Assembly: GCF_019084075.1 (NCBI RefSeq)
Contig: NZ_JAHREN010000001.1
Location: 1,833,501 to 1,897,500, forward strand
DNA from: Siccirubricoccus sp. G192
GTDB taxonomy: Bacteria > Pseudomonadota > Alphaproteobacteria > Acetobacterales > Acetobacteraceae
DNA length: 64,000 bases
Reading direction: 5' to 3'
The notes beneath the pieces were generated by a model. That model was not told the origin of the DNA, made no database searches, and was given only the letters and a program-made list of their open reading frames with translations. The position numbers and the translations under genes are program-made. Numbering within the stretch: the first letter of the stretch is position 1; each line of letters begins with the position of its first letter. This document shows positions 43,145 through 51,140 of this stretch, one piece after another.

Positions 43145-45179
43145 TCAACCCTCCGCCTGCTGCTCCCGCAGCCAGTCCTCGGAGGTTTTCGGCGCCGGCC
43201 GCGCCGGCCCGGCATAGGGGTCGACGCCGCCCAGGGTGGCCTCCACCGCGCGGCAATCCTCGCACATCTCCAGCACCGCCAGCCGCGCCGGGTCGGCGAA
43301 CATCCAGTGGCCACTGGCCGTGAGCTTCGCCTTCACCCGCTCGATCGAGGCGCGTGTGCCGAAGGGCCTGGCGCAGCGGGTGCAGCAGAAGGGCGCCTCC
43401 TGCTTCACGATGGCGGGCTGCGCCGCCGCCGCGCTGACATTCAGCCGGGGATGCAGGGTGATCACCCGCTCCGGGCAGGTAGCGGCGCAGAGGCCGCATT
43501 GCACGCAGGCATCCTCCAGGAAGCGCAGTTCCGGCGCCTCCGGATTGGCGGAGAAGGCGCCGGTCGGGCAGACCATGGTGCAGGCGAGGCAGAGGGTGCA
43601 GCCCTCCGCCGCCACCCGCGCCTCGCCGAAGGGCGCCCGCTCCGGCATCGGCACCACCTCCGGCGCACCGGCGCCGGCCGCCGCATGCAGGCTGCCGAGC
43701 GCCAGGCGCAGCACCTCCCGCGGAGTGCCGAGCGGCAGGAAGCTGGCGGGTGCCGAAGGGGCGCGAAGCGCCAGCGCGGGGGCCAGCGCCTCGCCCAGCG
43801 CGAAGGGGTCGTCGGTCTCGATCGCCGCGGCGCGGGGCAGGGGCGCGGCCAGCCCCAGCCCCTCCAGCGCCGCGCCGATGTAATCGAGGTTGCGGAACAG
43901 CCCCTCGGTCCCATGCCCGCGCCGGGCCGGCAGCAGCGCGCGGATGCCGGCCGCGCCCCAGGCGAGGCCGGCGGCGAGCGTCGCCAGGTCGAGCTGCGAC
44001 ACCGCATTGACCTTCAGCGGCAGCACCCGCGCCGGCAGCCCCTCGCCATGCCGGGCGAGGGCGTCCAGCAGCGGCTCCCCCCTGTGTCTCGTCATGCAGC
44101 AGCAGCACGGGGTCGCGGCCCCCGGCCGCCGCATGGGCCAGCAGCAGGGCGCGCAGCCGGGCGAGGGTGGTGGCGGGCGGCGGCAGGGCATAGGTGGCGG
44201 CACCGGTCGGGCAGACCGCGGCGCAGGCGCCGCAGCCGGCGCAGATCTCGACGCTGATGACCACGCTCTCCTTGCCCGGCGTGATCGCGCCGGTCGGGCA
44301 GAGGTCGAGGCAGCGGGTGCAGCCGGTGCGGCGGTTGCGGGCATGGGCGCAGAGCCCGGCCTCGAAATGGATGAAGCGCGGCTTGTCGAATTCGCCGACC
44401 AGCCCCGCCGCCTCGCCGAGGGCGCGTTCCACCGCCGCCGCGTCCTCGGGATCGGCGCGGAGATAGCCCTCGCGGACTTCATGCGCCGGGAAGAGCGGCG
44501 GGTCGCCGGTGAGGTCCAGGATCACGTCGCAGCGGCTGCGCGCCCCGTCCCGCGCGGCGCCCCAGCGATATGAGGCGCGCGAGGCGGGAGAGGGCGCGGC
44601 ATAGCCATCCACCACCACCTCGAATTGGCCGAGCCAGCCGGTGGCCGTGCGGGCGCGGCCGCGCAGGATGGGAAAATCGGCGCGGCGCGGCGGCGTCACC
44701 GGCTGCGCGCCGGTGAGCAGCAGGGTGAGGTCCAGCCGGTCGCGCAGCCGCTCGGCCGCGGCGATCGCCGCCTCGTCGCGGCCGAGCACCAGGGTCACGC
44801 CGCGGCTTTGCAGCGGCACCAGCGGCACCGGCGGCAGCGGGATGGCGGCGGCGGCGAGGAGCGCGGCCATCTTCGGCCCGGCCGCCGCCGCCTCGCTCGA
44901 CCAGCCGGCCTGCTCGCGGATATTGACGAAGGTGAGGGGCAGCGTGGCGCCGGCCGCCTCGGCCTCCTGGGTGAAGAGCGGCGCCTCCTGGGTGCAGGCG
45001 ACGGTGAGGGGGCGGCCCTCGCCCAGCGCCGCCAGGAAGCGGTTGAGCTGGCTGCGGCAAAGCTGCTCGGCGGTGCGGAATTCGGTGCCGGGACAGCCGC
45101 GCGCCAGGGCGCGGCCATCGAGCGGCATCGTGTCCTCGCAACTGCAGACCAGGCAGATGCCTGCGTCCTTCTGGCTCAT
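43145..45179 (-). CDS. polyferredoxin-like 4Fe-4S protein of the formate dehydrogenase island (frameshifted)
   Basis: About 677 residues. Cysteine clusters for at least four [4Fe-4S] centres are seen: CLVCSCEDTM near the start, RTGCTRCLDLCPTGA with CAGCGACAAVCPTGA, GCTLCLACTMVCPTGA with CVQCGLCAATCPER, plus a C-terminal FCCTRCARPFG and CEDCRAVE pair. Such proteins accompany formate dehydrogenase operons in alphaproteobacteria and presumably pass electrons or help cofactor assembly. The frame changes at C6 44077-44082. The ATG at 45179 lies 41 bp from a palindromic operator. Divergent from the operon it serves, with unrelated genes between. Confidence 0.83.
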
Positions 45180-45219
45180 CCGCGCGTCATTCCCGGCTGG
45201 GCAGGGTTGCCCATGGTCC

Positions 45220-45267
45220 ATAGGTAATTTACCTATATTACATACATAAGCTACAAAAACCCAGCAA
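45220..45267 (-). promoter_or_regulatory. promoter and palindromic operator of the polyferredoxin gene
   Basis: Perfect 8-bp inverted repeat ATAGGTAA-t-TTACCTAT at 45220-45236. On the minus strand it directly follows a promoter-like pair TTGCTG (45267-45262), 17 nt, TATGTA (45244-45239), so the operator would cover the transcription start. The segment is AT-rich in a very GC-rich genome. The regulator is not in the window as far as I can tell. Confidence 0.6.
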
Positions 45268-45379
45268 AACCGGGGCTTCCCGGTGTGTAGGAAGTGTGCA
45301 GGAAGGCCCGTTTGTGCAGGCAATTCCCGGCTCCCGCCCACCACCCGGACTTCAGGCCCCGCTAAGCCAGGATATTATA

Positions 45380-45642
45380 GTGACCGACACACCTGAGACC
45401 TATGCCATCGAGGTGCCCGCGCGCTTCGTCCCCATGCCGAAGTTCCGCCGCTGCGCCTTGGCCCGGTCAAGTGCGAGATCGCGCCCCGCATCCTGAGCAC
45501 CACCATGGGCCTGCCGAGCGTCGTCGAAGCCCGGTTGGTCCCGCGCCTGCTGTTCCGGGACAGGCCAGCGCAGCAACAATGTGATTGTTTTGGTCCTGGC
45601 CGAGCCTTGACCTCCCTCGGACCCGGCGGCACGCTGCCGTAA
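45380..45642 (+). pseudogene. possible degenerate or frameshifted small gene
   Basis: GTG 45380 opens a frame reading TDTPETYAIEVPARFVPMPK and FRRCAL; near 45457 the protein-like text continues one frame over as GPVKCEIAPRILSTTMGLPS and VVEARLVPRLLFRDRP, ending at TAA 45642. No family is recognised and no homopolymer marks the break. The rest of the 45268-45660 gap holds nothing else except the ribosome site of the next gene. Confidence 0.28.
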
Positions 45643-45660
45643 CAACGGGGGGAGGTCACC

Positions 45661-46239
45661 ATGCGTCTGGCTGCACTAGCTACTGCTGCACTACTGGCCC
45701 TGAGCACGGCACCCGCCAGCGCCGCCCTGGTGACGCAGACGTTCCTGTTCCACATCAACGATTTCGTGCCCGCAGAGCCGGTGTATGGGCAGCCCCCAGG
45801 GCCACCATCGCCTCCCGTCACCGGTCAGTTCACCGTGACCTATGACACCGCCACGCCTAGCGTTTACCCCGGTAGCTCGGGTGTAGCCAACTTCACCAAC
45901 CTCAGCATCGACAGCATTAATCAAGACAACATCCGATTCGTTTACCAGATGGGAGACAATCTCTACGTCGGCACTCTCGGATGGATAACGCACGAGAACA
46001 ACGACTTCGCGGATATGTTATTCGTCATCAATGATGTTTCGACCAACCCGACGCCAGTTCAATTTGTCTACTACAACGGCGTCAACACCTATGCGTGGTT
46101 CCCGAACGTGGGGGACATTGTGTTCCAGCAATTGCATGTCCCGGAGCCCACGACCCTCTCGCTGCTGCTGGTCGGGATGATGGGGCTGGGTGTGGCCAGC
46201 CGGTTTCGTCGATCTTCTGCCGCTGCCGTGGCAGCCTGA
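45661..46239 (+). CDS. PEP-CTERM sorting-domain exported protein
   Basis: A 192-residue exported protein: signal peptide MRLAALATAALLALSTAPAS, a beta-rich mature domain (TGQFTVTYDTATPSVYPGSS), and a C-terminal PEP-CTERM signal VPEPTTLSLLLVGMMGLGVA followed by SRFRR. PEP-CTERM tails are recognised by exosortase, which must be encoded elsewhere. GC of the mature part is lower than that of neighbours, suggesting acquisition or weaker codon selection. GGGGGGAGG precedes the ATG. It has no visible link to formate metabolism. Confidence 0.88.
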   Translation: MRLAALATAALLALSTAPASAALVTQTFLFHINDFVPAEPVYGQPPGPPSPPVTGQFTVTYDTATPSVYPGSSGVANFTNLSIDSINQDNIRFVYQMGDNLYVGTLGWITHENNDFADMLFVINDVSTNPTPVQFVYYNGVNTYAWFPNVGDIVFQQLHVPEPTTLSLLLVGMMGLGVASRFRRSSAAAVAA

Positions 46240-46256
46240 CGGGAGCGAAGTTGCCA

Positions 46257-46285
46257 TTGATTTGATCAACCCAAGGGCGTATACT
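46257..46285 (+). promoter_or_regulatory. near-consensus sigma70 promoter
   Basis: TTGATT (46257-46262), 17-nt spacer, TATACT (46280-46285): among the best sigma70-like promoters in the window, 18 bp after the PEP-CTERM stop. The -35 region is also a TTGAT-ttg-ATCAA palindrome (46257-46269), like an FNR box but one base short in its spacer. Confidence 0.6.
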
Positions 46286-46291
46286 GAGAGG

Positions 46292-46364
46292 GTCAAGCAC
46301 GGCTTCTGAATCCTCGTCTGAAATGAAAGTGCCCCTGGGGAAGTCTCAGGGGCATTTCTCGTTT
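46292..46364 (+). ncRNA. candidate small RNA (about 72 nt)
   Basis: From the predicted start about seven bases after TATACT to the end of the hairpin at 46330-46354 and its TTTCTCGTTT tail. No ribosome site or ORF of useful size lies inside. Promoter, short body and intrinsic-type terminator are the features of a trans-acting or antisense sRNA. Alternatively the promoter is fortuitous and the hairpin just ends the PEP-CTERM transcript. Confidence 0.42.
46330..46354. terminator. bidirectional terminator
   Basis: TGCCCCTG (46330-46337) pairs with CAGGGGCA (46347-46354), extended by GAAA/TTTC across a bulged G. T-rich on both outer sides (TTTCTCGTTT on plus; CTTTCATTTCA on minus), so it can stop transcripts from both directions. 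Confidence 0.7.
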
Positions 46365-46531
46365 CAGCCTTCGCTGCGAATAGTGTCGTAGACGCCCAAG
46401 CCGGCAACCACCAGTGTTGCAACGGCCTACACCCCCGCATCGGAAATAGTCACACCCAAGACGATGGCCAGGATGGTGGTGAGCCCGCTGTAGGCCTAGG
46501 GCTCGCGCAACTTCTTCATGAGTTTTTCCAT
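46364..46531 (-). pseudogene. 55-codon holin-like membrane peptide with two in-frame amber codons
   Basis: Minus strand, ATG 46531 with GGGAGGG five bases upstream, ending at TGA 46364. Translation: MEKLMKKLREP-amber-AYSGLTTILAIVLGVTISD AGV-amber-AVATLVVAGLGVYDTIRSEG. Frame is kept throughout, and both halves form hydrophobic segments, as in small phage holin-like proteins beginning with KLREPxTYAGL-type text. Both stops are TAG followed by GCC. A terminator follows immediately. It is either a recently silenced gene (two substitutions, no indels) or a gene read through at TAG; the first is more likely. Confidence 0.5.
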
Positions 46532-46751
46532 GGTGTCCCTCCCAGAGCCTAATATTTATGGACTAAATAGAGGTGAGGACTTTGGTCATCCCCTTACTGA
46601 GTTCTCTGGGCTGCGCTGCTGTGGCCGCTTGCGCAGCCCTACCGACCCGCGCGCTGATCAGGCCGTAGATCTGCCGCGCTGTCTCCTGCAGCCGGGTGAA
46701 CGCCACATCATCCCTGATATGCTCAGGGCCGCAAGCTTGCGAAGCTGCGGA

Positions 46752-47461
46752 ATGGGAAAGCCCTTGCCGACTGGCCTGACAGACCTGCCCAGCCTCTTCT
46801 CGCCGGTGATGCTGCGGGAGGGGGGGGCGATGCGCTCTCCCGCGCCGTGGCGCTGGCGCCCCTGCGCGGCGCCGGCACCCTGGTCTGGGTGCGCGCCTAT
46901 GGCCGGGCCGAGGCGGCGGTGGTGCTGGAGCCGGAGATGCCGCTCGGCCCCGCGCGCCTCGCCTTCCATGCCGCGGCCAATGCGCTGGCCGATACGCTGG
47001 CGGCGCAGGGCCCGCCCGAGATCACGCTGGGGCTGCGCTGGCCGGACCGGGTGCTGCTCAATCTCGGCGCCTGCGGCCAGGTCCGGCTGGCGGTGCCGCC
47101 CGGCGCGAGCCTGGAGGCGGTGCCGGACTGGCTGGTGGTGGGGATGGAATTGCGCCTGGCCTTCCCGGAAGGGCATGAGGCCGGCCACGACCCCGGCACC
47201 ACCTGCCTGGCCGAGGAGGGCTTCGAGGAGATCACCGCCGCCGGCCTTACCGTGAGCTGGGCGCGGCACCTGATGGCGGGGCTCGATGAATGGCAGGCGC
47301 GCGGCGCCCGGCGGGTGGCGGAGCGCTACCTCGCCCGGCTGCTGGACGAGGCGGAGACGCCCGGGCTGCGCCGCGGCATCGACCCCGCGACCGGCGACCT
47401 GGTGCTGGAACGCGCGGGCGCGCGGGAGCGCCGCGCCCTGCCGGAGATGCTTTCGGCATGA
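46752..47461 (+). CDS. biotin/lipoate-ligase-like protein of the formate dehydrogenase operon (frameshifted)
   Basis: About 236 residues. After the frame change at G8 46820-46827 the text reads VALAPLRGAGTLVWVRAYGR, FHAAANALADTLAAQ, LGLRWPDRVLLN and a C-terminal half with DEWQARGARRVAERYLARLL. I recall this as the BPL/LplA/LipB-fold protein that heads alphaproteobacterial formate dehydrogenase operons. Catalytic ligation of a cofactor is unproven. The start at ATG 46752 is uncertain (46719 is also in frame). Its stop overlaps the next ATG (ATGA). Confidence 0.72.
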
Positions 47462-48003
47462 CCCGCCTGCCCCGCACGCTCCGCCTCGATGCTTCGGACG
47501 GCGTGGTCTTCGAGCGCGCCGCCGCGCCCGGCGAATGGGCGGTGCCGGGCGGCTTCGCCTTCTGGGACGAGGACCCCGCCGCCCTCACCGGCAAGCGGCG
47601 CCAGGCCTTCCGCGCCGGGTTCCTCGGCCTGGAGAGCTTCGGCTGGTCGAGCCTGGTGGAGGTGGCGGAGGCCACGCCGGATCAGCGGGAGGCGGCGTTG
47701 GCGGCGCTGGCCCGGCATATCCAGGCCGCATACGGCGCCCCGGATGCGGCGGCGGCACGGGCGGCGGCAGCGGAGGAACTCGGCTTCGCGGAATCCCTCT
47801 GCGAGCATCCGCCGGGGACGGTGCTGGCGCTCAGCCGCAGCATCGAGGCCGGCGCCGTGCGGGAGCGCTTCCGCACCCTGCACCGCCGCGCCGGGCCGCC
47901 GCGCGATGCCGGCGCCCTGCCGGTCTTCAGCATCGTCGAGGTCACGGGCGAGGAGGCGCCGAGCCACCCCGACCTCGCCGCCCTGGCGCGGGAGCATCCA
48001 TGA
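47458..48003 (+). CDS. DUF6505-like protein
   Basis: A 181-residue protein, RTLRLDASDGVVFERAAAPG ... GEWAVPGGFAFWDEDPAALT ... RAGFLGLESFGWSSLVEV. From memory it belongs to a family (DUF6505) found only in this operon context. No signal peptide or metal motif. Overlaps both neighbours by 4 bp, so its synthesis is coupled to theirs. Function unknown; presumed helper in formate dehydrogenase maturation. Confidence 0.75.
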   Translation: MTRLPRTLRLDASDGVVFERAAAPGEWAVPGGFAFWDEDPAALTGKRRQAFRAGFLGLESFGWSSLVEVAEATPDQREAALAALARHIQAAYGAPDAAAARAAAAEELGFAESLCEHPPGTVLALSRSIEAGAVRERFRTLHRRAGPPRDAGALPVFSIVEVTGEEAPSHPDLAALAREHP

Positions 48004-49040
48004 ACGAGCTGCTGCTGCCGGGCGATATCTGGGTCGCCTCCGGCCACCATCTCTGCGACCGCGACGCTTCCGGGCGGCTGGTGGCGACGCCCGATCTCTG
48101 GCGCGCCTTCCTCGCCCGGCCGGAGCTGGTGCCGCCGGAGGAAGCCTGCGCGGCCGAGCGGGCGCTGCATGCCGGGCTGCTCGCCGAGCCGCTGCGCCCG
48201 GTGCTGCCAGCCGCGGTCGCCGCCTTGGCGGATGCGGATGCGCGGGAGAATTGGGCGCATTTCCTCGGCTTCCGCGACCGCGTGGCGGCACGGCCGACGC
48301 TGGAGGCCGCCTGGCTGGCGCTGTTCCGGGGCGGCGTTGCCGGCATCCCGCCGCTCTTCCTGCAGATGCTGACGCATCTCGTCACCCGCGCCGCCATGGA
48401 AGGTGTGGGTGATGCCTTCACGCTCCGCGCCGCCGAGATCCTGTTCCGCACCCAGCGCGCCGCGATCCATCCCGGCGCGCTGCTGCTGGCCGATGAGGAC
48501 TATCTCGATGCCCGCGCCGGCGACGGCGACCTCGGCGCCATCGGCCGGCTGCTGACCGAAGCGGGGGCGAAGCCGCGCGAGGTGGGATTGGAGGTGCTGT
48601 CGGAGACCAACGCGGCGGGCTACGCGCGGCGCTCGGATGCGCATGACCTGGCGCTCGACATCGCCGAGGGCCGGCCGGGGCAGCACGGCCTGGCCCGCGC
48701 GCTGGAAGGCTTCATCGGCCATGTGATCGGCGAGGCGGTCGCGATCCGCCCGGTGCCGGTGATCGAGGACGCGAATTGGACCTGGCATGTCGGGCTGGAT
48801 GCCGAAGCCACCTCCATCGCCAATGACCTCTGGCAGGGCAAGCAGGTGAAGCAGGCGCGGCTGGCGCGCATCCTCTGGCTCGGCGTGCTGGGATTCGCGG
48901 GCACGGCGCGGGTGCTGCCGCGCGCGGCGGGGCGGCCGGTCTATCTGGCGTTGGCCATGGATGCGGCGCAGCGGGTCCGGGCCAAGCCGCAGAATCTGGT
49001 TGCGGGCCTGCCCTTGGTGGCGGCGGAGGATGGCGCATGA
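48000..49040 (+). CDS. DUF6352-like protein
   Basis: A 346-residue soluble protein: ELLLPGDIWVASGHHLCDRD start, ENWAHFLGFRDRVAARPTLE, and a C-terminal half with WTWHVGLDAEATSIANDLW. Histidines in GHHLCD and WTWHVGLD may be functionally important, but this is inference. The family (DUF6352 as I remember it) is restricted to formate dehydrogenase operons of alpha- and betaproteobacteria. Intact; ATGA overlaps at both ends. Confidence 0.75.
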   Translation: MNELLLPGDIWVASGHHLCDRDASGRLVATPDLWRAFLARPELVPPEEACAAERALHAGLLAEPLRPVLPAAVAALADADARENWAHFLGFRDRVAARPTLEAAWLALFRGGVAGIPPLFLQMLTHLVTRAAMEGVGDAFTLRAAEILFRTQRAAIHPGALLLADEDYLDARAGDGDLGAIGRLLTEAGAKPREVGLEVLSETNAAGYARRSDAHDLALDIAEGRPGQHGLARALEGFIGHVIGEAVAIRPVPVIEDANWTWHVGLDAEATSIANDLWQGKQVKQARLARILWLGVLGFAGTARVLPRAAGRPVYLALAMDAAQRVRAKPQNLVAGLPLVAAEDGA

Positions 49041-49572
49041 GCCGGCTGGAAGTCCCCGGCACCCTCCGCCTGCCGGTGGCGGTGCTGGCGGAACGGCGGC
49101 CCGGCACGACGCCCTGGGCGGAATGGGCCTGGCGCGCCGTGGAGGTGCTGGAGGAGGCGCCGGAACTCCCGCCCTGGACCGTGCTGCGCGAGGCCGAGGG
49201 CCGCACCCTGTTCCTGGCCGGCCATGCCGAGGTGGTGCTGCACCCCACCGACACCACCAATTACCGCGAGAACCTGATGGCCGACCCGCCCCGCATCTGG
49301 GTGGTGCTGCGCCCGGTCGAGGCCCCGCCCGGGCTGGCGCTGCATTGCGTCACCGTCGATGCGGGGGGAGGCGGAGCTCTATGCCGATAGCGGCGCCGAC
49401 CTGCTGGAATCCCTGCCCCTGCCGCCCGGCCTGCGCGCCGTGACCGAAGCCTTCGTGGCGCAGCACCATGTCGAGCGCAGCTTCCACAAGCGCCGCCGCG
49501 ACCGCGCCGACCCCGAGGCGATGGCCGCGAGGCGCAACCGCCGCGGGCCTGGCGGGGAGGGGGGCCGGATGA
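49037..49572 (+). CDS. DUF3305 protein (frameshifted)
   Basis: About 178 residues: RLPVAVLAERRPGTTPWAEW, VVLHPTDTTNYRENLMADPP and RIWVVLRPVEA are DUF3305 hallmarks. The frame changes at G6 49363-49368 to EAELYADSGADLLESLPLPP ... FHKRRRDRADPEAMAARR. As read, the second frame runs straight into the DUF3306 gene. A further G6 at 49559-49564 immediately precedes an ATGA, so I infer the true stop is the TGA at 49570-49572, as in the other overlaps of this operon. Role unknown. Confidence 0.72.
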
Positions 49573-50186
49573 GCGGCCGGGAGGAAGGCTTCCTCTCCCG
49601 CTGGTCCCGCCGCAAGCGCGAGGCCGCCGAGGGCCATCCGCCGGAGCCCGCTGCCGAGGCGCCGGCCGCCGAAGTGCCCGTCGTTGATGCGCCCGCCGTC
49701 GAGGCGCCCGTCACCGAAGACGCGCCGCCGGAATTCGACCCCGCCAGCCTGCCGCCCGTCGAGAGCCTGACCGCGGAGAGCGACATCGCCGGCTTCCTGC
49801 GGGCGGAGGTGCCGGCGGCGCTGCGCCAGGCGGCGCTGCGGCGGATCTGGACGCTCGACCCCGCCATCCGGGACTTCGTCGGGCCGGCCGATTACGCCTG
49901 GGACTTCAATGCCCCGGACGGGGTGCCGGGCTTCGCGCTGGAACTGGGCGGCGATGTCGGGCGCCTGCTGGCCCAGGCGATCGGCCTGCGGGAGGAGGAG
50001 GCGCCGGCACCGGAGCCGCCGCCCGCCGCCGATTCGGCCGAGGCCGCCGCGCCGGAGCCGCCGCCCGCGATCGCCGAGGCCGCGGCGGACCCGCCGCCCG
50101 CCCCGCCCGCCCCGGACCCGCCCGCCCTGGCCCCGCCCGCCCCGGTGCCGATGGCGCGCCGGCATGGCGGCGCGATACCGTCCTGA
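49569..50186 (+). CDS. DUF3306 protein
   Basis: A 205-residue protein starting MSGREEGFLSRWSRRKREAA, the DUF3306 N-terminus; the central globular part is ALRQAALRRIWTLDPAIRDF and GPADYAWDFNAPDGVPGF. Long Pro/Ala/Glu-rich linkers precede and follow it and are probably disordered. Always near DUF3305 and formate dehydrogenase genes. Could be read as fused to DUF3305 if the sequence at 49559-49564 is correct. Confidence 0.78.
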   Translation: MSGREEGFLSRWSRRKREAAEGHPPEPAAEAPAAEVPVVDAPAVEAPVTEDAPPEFDPASLPPVESLTAESDIAGFLRAEVPAALRQAALRRIWTLDPAIRDFVGPADYAWDFNAPDGVPGFALELGGDVGRLLAQAIGLREEEAPAPEPPPAADSAEAAAPEPPPAIAEAAADPPPAPPAPDPPALAPPAPVPMARRHGGAIPS

Positions 50187-50222
50187 GCCTCGGCGGGCCG
50201 ATGGTTCCGTCCTGCACGCAGT

Positions 50223-50238
50223 GTGAAGTTCCCTTCAC
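50223..50238. promoter_or_regulatory. inverted repeat before the TorD-like gene
   Basis: GTGAAG-ttcc-CTTCAC, a perfect 6-bp inverted repeat in the 78-bp gap after the DUF3306 gene. It could be an operator or a short mRNA hairpin setting a second transcription unit. Confidence 0.35.
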
Positions 50239-50264
50239 GTAATGCCTGTGCCAAGCTGGCGGCA

Positions 50265-50867
50265 ATGACGGGACGGCCGGGACTGGAAGGCGAGGACGGG
50301 CTGGATGCGGAGCGGGCGCGGCTTTTCGCGCTGCTCGGGCGGCTGCTGGCCGCCCCGCCGGATCAGGCGCTGCTCGCCGGGCTGGCCGGGCTGCGCGGCG
50401 ACGACACGCTGCTCGGCCGCGCCTTCGCCGGGCTGGCGGCGGCGGCCGCGGCGACCGGGCCCGCGGCGCTGGAGCGCGAATTCTTCGAGCTGTTCATCGG
50501 CGTCGGCCGCGGCGAGCTGCTGCCCTATGCCTCCTGGTACCTCACCGGCTTCCTGCATGAACGGCCGCTGGCCGATCTGCGCGCCGAGCTGCGCCGGCTG
50601 GGCGCGGAGCGGGCGCCGGGCCTGGCCGAACCCGAGGACCACATCGCCTTCGAATGCGAGGTCCTGGCGGGGCTGATTGAGGGCCGCTTCGCACTGGCGG
50701 GGCCGGAGGCAGCGGGCGCCTTCTTCGCCCGCCATCTCCGCCCCTGGGCGGGGCGCTTCTTCGCCGACCTGGAAGGGGCCGCGGCCGCGCGCTTCTACCG
50801 CGCGGTGGGCAGCCTCGGCCGGACGGCGGTCGAGATCGAACAGGCCGCGGCGGAACTGCCGGGCTGA
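50265..50867 (+). CDS. TorD/DmsD-family molybdoenzyme chaperone
   Basis: A 200-residue all-helical cytoplasmic chaperone that binds the Tat leader of a molybdoenzyme and helps cofactor insertion. Seen: LEREFFELFIGVGRGELLPY and ASWYLTGFLHERPLADLRAE (YxSxYLTGxLxxRPL core) and EPEDHIAFECEVLAGLI (the E-D-H family motif), then FFARHLRPWAGRFFADLE. Client is almost certainly FdhA three genes on. ATG 50265 is preferred; an upstream ATG at 50223 adds the palindrome sequence. Confidence 0.88.
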   Translation: MTGRPGLEGEDGLDAERARLFALLGRLLAAPPDQALLAGLAGLRGDDTLLGRAFAGLAAAAAATGPAALEREFFELFIGVGRGELLPYASWYLTGFLHERPLADLRAELRRLGAERAPGLAEPEDHIAFECEVLAGLIEGRFALAGPEAAGAFFARHLRPWAGRFFADLEGAAAARFYRAVGSLGRTAVEIEQAAAELPG

Positions 50868-50888
50868 GACAAGGATGGGGGGCTTGCC

Positions 50889-51120
50889 ATGAACCACCGT
50901 GACGACCCGAAGCCGGCCCGGCGCGGCGTGCTGCGCGCCCTGGGGCTGGCTGCCGGCGCGGCCACCCTGCCTGCCACCCTGCCTGCCTTGGCGCAACGGG
51001 CGGATGCCGTGCCCCCCCGGCGAGGCCCGCAAGGAAAGCGCGGCCCAGCGCATCGCCCCCCGCTACCGGGAGAGCGAGCATGTGCGGGCCTACTACCGCA
51101 CCAACCGGTACGAAAACTGA
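50889..51120 (+). CDS. small Tat-signal protein of formate dehydrogenase operons (frameshifted)
   Basis: About 76 residues. A twin-arginine leader (PKPARRGVLRALGLAAGAAT) is followed, across the C7 run 51012-51018, by SAAQRIAPRYRESEHVRAYY and RTNRYEN. This is the small Tat-targeted protein known from such operons (formate dehydrogenase region TAT target). Its conserved RYRESEHVRAYYRTNRY tail suggests a periplasmic accessory subunit. Ends 20 bp before fdhA. Confidence 0.8.
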
Positions 51121-51140
51121 GACGGGGAGGGAGCGCCGCG

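Noticed and set aside
46257-46269. FNR/Anr box TTGAT-ttg-ATCAA
   Set aside because: The spacer is three bases instead of four, so it does not fit the dimer geometry; kept only as a remark on the promoter.
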